From: Coptis chinensis
Lineage: Eukaryota > Streptophyta > Magnoliopsida > Ranunculales > Ranunculaceae
DNA length: 64,000 nt
NCBI GenBank assembly: GCA_015680905.1
Contig: CM027379.1
Location: 99,065,001-99,129,000, forward strand
Direction: 5' to 3'
This document shows positions 59,641-64,000 of the stretch, piece by piece; the first letter of the stretch is position 1; each line of letters starts with the position of its first letter. The notes beneath the pieces were generated by a model that worked only from the letters and a program-made list of their open reading frames with translations, searched no databases and was not told where the DNA came from. Both the position numbers and the translations under genes were made by a program.

Positions 59641-61011
59641 AAATAATAATTGATACTTCACTTCTTAGATCTTTTCACCTACAATCAATAAATCAATAGA
59701 GACCTACCAATCCCTAGCTAAGCTTCCATAACCATCCTATAGCTCAAAATCACCATTTCCATTCTTTCTCATCATCCCAAAAGATATAAAAAGGAACTTT
59801 ACAAAACAAATAATTGAATTAACTAGTAGTGTCTCTCTGTATCACATGTATTATATAAACACTTTCCTAAAGAAGAAGATAGACAAGTAATATGAGATAT
59901 TCTATACACCAATAACTAATAAATGCATGGTAAACTCAGATTATTAGAGCGGTTAACACCTGCTATTTCTAAGTACTATACATATTCTAAGATAATATGT
60001 TAGATTGTAATCTCAAGTTGCATTAGTGTGAGCCTACTTTCAAGCCTGTTACTGGTTCAATAGGCTGCAACAAGTCAAGCATAAAGACTACAATAAGTCT
60101 TAGAACGAAAAATTACTTAAACATATAACGGAATGCATGGTAAATGTAGGAGTCTTACATAGCAAGTCAAAGTGCTAGTCTAAAAAAGCAAACCATGTAT
60201 TGAATTCGAATCAATCATTCATAATTTCCTACAAACCAAAAGAGGATATAAAAAAAATGAGTGACCTAACTTTGAAAAATAAATTTATGAATCACTAGTG
60301 CGTTCAAGAAGCAAAACTAGTGTATCAAATGTATGTAGACAACTCGATGAAGCCCAATATATGAAACTAACTTTTACCTATCAAACAAATAATATATACT
60401 GGGCGCTGTCATATATATATATTGTTTGACAGCATACACGGTCAACGTACAATCAAACCTAGTCAAATACATTGACTAACAGCTTGAGACAGACTTGTTG
60501 ACAGAGTGTGACTAAAATAAAATATTTGAACTTCGTGTGACTAAACTCAAAACCGCTAATATAGTGTGACGTACTACAAAAAGACCCTAAATAAAAATAA
60601 CTACAAAATATTTCAGCTGTCTTACTGTGGCCGGAATGGAAATACCGTCTATGAGGTTGAAGCATCTTGACTGAAGTCATACACAACTAGGCGACTAGCG
60701 TCTCGTCGTCTCCGTCTCATTAAATTTACAAACCAATTAGTAATATGGTTTAATGAAAAAGTAAGCAACTAATACATGAATGTTTTTCAAATTTCTAGTA
60801 TCTATATCTACCACCATATTTGTACCCCCATAAGCGACCATCGTTTGGTACCAAGGGCCCTTGTTAACAATTCTCCGAATAATTCACGAACCAAATTTTT
60901 GAAGGCCTAAATGTTTGATATTTATGCACTTTTCAATAATTCAGAATAATTCACGTTTTTTTCACTATAAACATATAAAACACAAATTTCCAAATTATTC
61001 AAAAATACTTC

Positions 61012-61064
<53 letters not shown>

Positions 61065-61977
61065 CCATATTCTTGTAAAGATAAATAACATGAAGATACA
61101 TAAATAAGAACAAAAGAGTAAACCATGAAGGACATTCTTAAAAGCTTAAAAGATTTTGTATATCTGTGAAGGGCATTTTTTTTTTTTTTGCAATTCAAAA
61201 GAGTAAACTAGGATAGAGACATGGATGTGTTGTTTATAACTCTTATTTTCCTCTACAATTTGTAAATCTACATTCTAAAATAGATATAAGTACAAAAAAA
61301 TAGAAAAGTGTTGGAGAAGAAAATAATTAATGTTTGGGCAAATCAAATACTAGACTTTAGCCTGACTCACCTAATTCAAGCATTCAATTTCTATTGAACC
61401 CGTTGGACAACATGGTTAGATTTTTGGAAAGCAACTAAGACAAATGTTTGTGAATTGTGAATGACAGTTATATAATTGGTTGTTGTATATTTTGATTATT
61501 GGAATTTATGTAGAGTAAAAGTGGTGGAACATTTTAATTATATTGCTAAATATATATTACAATTCTTCTTTAAGTGTACCGAATTTTTAAAATCCGAATT
61601 TTTATTTCAAAACGTTTAATAATCGTATAAAATATACTACGTATTATTAATGTATTGCGAATTTTTTACTTAATTTTTCTAATATGTAAACGAATGAAAC
61701 TTGAATTATTTCTGATGCGAATAATTTTCGTATCCCTAATTGCTAACAAGGCCAAGGGTTGCATATTTGCGCTGCCCATTAGTGAGGCCTATTTTCAATG
61801 TCCACTAGTGTGGCCTATTTACATTGCCCACATAATCAGCCGATCTAGATACAAACATGGCAAAATGTTTTTCTTTTTTTAAAGAACTTGGTAAGATTTT
61901 AAACAATTAAAGAACTTTTCAACTGTTAAAGAAATTATATTCCTTAAACAACCGGGAATATAATTTCCTCGCTCACA
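59641..61977. other. AT-rich spacer, possibly CACTA interior then TET2 upstream
   Basis: No gene or domain. Contains a (TAA)n microsatellite at 61016-61062 and a 28-bp unit (GCCCANTAGTGAGGCCTATTT) repeated about 2.5 times at 61770-61830. Part of 59641-60600 could belong to the CACTA element, but without a right end this is open. Confidence 0.4.
61016..61062. repeat. (TAA)n microsatellite
   Basis: About 16 uninterrupted TAA units. Minus-strand frames of Leu or Ile here are artefacts of the repeat. Confidence 0.95.
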
Positions 61978-61985
61978 TATAAATA
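61978..61985 (+). promoter_or_regulatory. Possible TATA box of TET2-like gene
   Basis: TATAAATA lies about 480 bp before the ATG at 62468. It is the only good TATA in the upstream 600 bp, but the distance implies a long leader, so the link is uncertain. Confidence 0.3.
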
Positions 61986-62467
61986 AGACTTTTCATTTTA
62001 CAGAGAACTATACACATGGCCATGAAGACTTGATTTTGGGTAGATAGGGAACATGTTGTGTGTGTGCGTGTGCCGGGGGGGGGTTGTTGTTTAATAAATT
62101 ACCACTTTGTTTTTAGGGTAGGGCGGTCGTGAATGTCGTTCAGGTTGTTTTAGAAGAAAGTACAAGGAGCTGCTCCTTTAAATTGAACCCACATCTCTAA
62201 AATGCGGTATTGTATTCTAAGATAATTCTACGAGACTTTTGTTGCTCCCTATTCTCTCTAATCAACTTTCCTAAAAGTTACACTCACACGAAGAAAATTG
62301 TGAAGACAAGCAGTAAAAAGAGAAGGTTCTATTACAAGTCCTCAAAGTCCACAACATATGACTGTGATCTGCCTTCTTTTTCACACCTACTTACATTCTT
62401 CCACTCCAAAAAGCAAGAAACCAAAATCCCAATCCTCTTTTCTCTTTCTATTCACAAGACAAAAAAA

Positions 62468-62965
62468 ATGGCACTTAGCAACAACATAACATCTTGTCTC
62501 AACTTCATAGCAATTCTTTGTTCAATCCCCATAATTGTAGCGGGTATATGGTTAGCTTCAAAACCCGACAATGAATGCATCCATTTATTTCGTTGGCCCG
62601 TCGTTATCCTCGGGATACTCATTCTCCTCGTCGCGCTTGCCGGGTTCGTGGGCGCTTTCTGGAACCGTCAAGGCTTACTTGCTTTCCATCTTTTTTGTAT
62701 GGCTGTTCTCATAGTTCTGCTTCTCATCTTGTTAATATTGTCTTTTGTTGTGACCCGACCCGATGGGAGTTATGTGGTTCCGGGTCGTGGGTATAAGGAG
62801 TATAGATTGGATGGGTTTTCGAGTTGGCTTAGAACCCATGTCACTAATTCTGGAAACTGGGGGAAGATCAGAACTTGTCTTGCTGAGTCAGATGTGTGCA
62901 GTAAGCTTGGTCAGAATTACGCTTCTGCTGATCAATTTTTCTCTGGACATATGTCTCCTCTGCAG
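62468..62965 (+). CDS. TET2: Tetraspanin, TET2-like, first exon (gene continues beyond window)
   Basis: Plasma-membrane tetraspanin, a scaffold of membrane microdomains; close relatives act in development and cell signalling. The exon encodes 166 residues in phase 0 and ends at CTGCAG|GTAAGT. Transmembrane segments lie near residues 9-29, 44-66 and 70-95, with SKPDNEC in the small loop. The large extracellular loop begins RPDGSYVVPGRGYKEYRLDG, followed by WLRTHV, NWGKIRTCLAES and VCSKL, all characteristic of the TET1/TET2 branch. The plant GCCK/RP motif, remaining cysteines and fourth transmembrane segment should be in exon 2, which is not found before 64000. The frame is open upstream to 62210, but the family start MALSNN at 62468 is chosen. 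Which paralogue it is remains open. Confidence 0.95.
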
Positions 62966-63660
62966 GTAAGTACACCTGATAAACGCTCCCTTTTTTATCG
63001 GGTTTGTTTACGAGTACTCTTGTTTTACTCTTTCAAGTTTTTTAATCTTCGGAATGCCAATAACCTCAGTAGAAACAACTTTTTGTCTTGTGATTCCGAC
63101 AAAGTGAATGATGGTTCATATCACAATGAACTGTGGGTTGCAAACTTGCAATTCACAAAGTAGGCTGCCTGCTGTTAACTAGTAACAGTAGTAAGGTGGC
63201 ATACTGACATGTGCTCAACGGCTCAACCAATTTGGAAGAGTTGTACTGTGCCACACGGTCACTGGGCTAACTGCTCAGTTGACACGTCGTATTATTATCA
63301 GAATTATTTATATTTCCTTTGCTTGAAAAATGTTCCTAGTGCAGTAGTGCTGGACTGCTGGTCCAAAAGTCCATCTTTGTGAACTTCCTGAGATTTTAGG
63401 TGGGGTAGCATCCGTGCAACTCTTTATATATGGAAAATATGGATAGTAAACTCTAGATTCTTCTTATAAAAAACGAAGAAATTTAAATTCTTAAATTTTA
63501 TCATACAAAAAAGATTAGCTAATTGCTGCTTAGGCCTTTAGTTCGATATATTTTTTTTTCCGATAATAACCCATCACATTTATCTTAAGCAACTGACAAA
63601 GGATTTATAGAGTCTAGAGACCAACAAGGAGGTGACCCAATAGTGGTATATTTCAATGCC
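62966..63660 (+). other. TET2-like intron 1 (partial)
   Basis: Follows the donor at 62966. No acceptor followed by tetraspanin coding sequence was seen. No other gene is recognised. Confidence 0.6.
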
Positions 63661-63672
63661 CACTTAGCTAGG

Positions 63673-64000
63673 GCTGTTAATGGGTTTTGAAAACTCGATA
63701 ACCGATCCGACCTGAACCAATAAATAACAGGTTCGGATGTGGTATTTCGGGTTCGGTTCGGTAATGGATCCACTTTTCAGTTTCGATAAGCTATCGGTTT
63801 GGTTTCGGTATTTTCTTCCACCGAACCAATATTAATCCGAACCGATAGAGTGGTATTGTAGTAATATCGGTAATTATTTTGGTATAACCGTATAAGTTAA
63901 AACAAAATATTTGGTTGAGATCTACTGATGAAAAATATCTACAGCTAAGATCCAATCTTTTAGTGAGAATTTGAGAGTGTAGATCGATTGTATAAGTGTC
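63673..64000. mobile_element. Possible hAT-like non-autonomous element, left end only
   Basis: TAGGGCTGTTAATGGGTT resembles the start of plant hAT-type non-autonomous elements (ends fit YARNG). It is followed by repeated GGTTCGG/CCGAACC and ACCGATA motifs in both orientations up to about 63860, a subterminal pattern. The right end would be outside the window and inside the TET2-like intron. Confidence 0.4.

Noticed and set aside
60563-60600. Second CACTA start (TACTACAAAAAGACCC)
   Set aside because: The terminal C and subterminal CCACGG repeats are missing, and orientation does not make it the right end of the element at 59293.
60922-61198. Leu/Ile-rich membrane peptides on the minus strand
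   Set aside because: Translation of the (TAA)n microsatellite.
62210-62467. N-terminal extension of the TET2-like protein
   Set aside because: Tetraspanins start within a few residues of the first membrane segment; the extension has no similarity and is read as 5' UTR.

Overview
The window looks like nuclear DNA of a flowering plant, probably a eudicot. It is AT-rich, its genes carry short GT-AG introns, and it contains plant-specific families (endosomal KEA antiporter, ACC oxidase, plant tetraspanin) plus plant transposons (Tat and chromovirus Ty3 elements, a Cassandra TRIM, CACTA, hAT and Mutator-like miniature elements, Helitron-like termini, L1-type LINEs, SINEs). No bacterial operon, CRISPR array or true RNA gene was seen. 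All assignments were made by reading the sequence and recalling protein families; no search was run.

Layout. 1-1440: a Cassandra LTR with its built-in 5S-like segment, then a decayed LINE split by a miniature TIR element. 2621-16547 (minus): a 20-exon K+/H+ antiporter gene of the KEA4/5/6 group, with an open 575-codon reading frame; its longer introns hold SINEs, a LINE fragment and several miniature elements. 17010-22078: a 5-kb block bounded by two outward-facing Helitron-like 3' ends and filled with a duplicated 55-bp minisatellite, interrupted by a clean hAT miniature element. 23050-25600: a second repeat-rich block with a Mutator-like foldback element and three kinds of tandem repeat. 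26657-28326 (plus): ACC oxidase. 29272-30880 (minus): a FANCE-like gene, convergent with ACC oxidase. 31000-43600: an accessory region with a decayed LINE, two SINE copies in a row and three unrelated host-gene fragments on the plus strand (UBP12/13-type ubiquitin protease, Myb/SANT-like domain protein, shikimate-kinase-like SKL1), all apparently pseudogenes. 43800-59292: a three-layer nest of LTR-retrotransposon fossils (chromovirus inside a long solo LTR inside a Tat-lineage element), cut at its right side by a CACTA terminus. 62468 onward (plus): first exon of a TETRASPANIN2-like gene whose remainder lies beyond the window; the last 340 bp resemble the start of a hAT-like non-autonomous element.

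The four host genes that look intact (KEA, ACO, FANCE-like, TET2-like) have no evident joint function: ion and pH balance in endomembranes, ethylene synthesis, DNA crosslink repair, and membrane microdomains. They are islands between repeat-built intergenic blocks. The most unusual items are the symmetrical Helitron-ended minisatellite block, the 43-bp perfect hairpin with target-site duplication in a KEA intron, and the run of three intron-bearing gene fragments on one strand.
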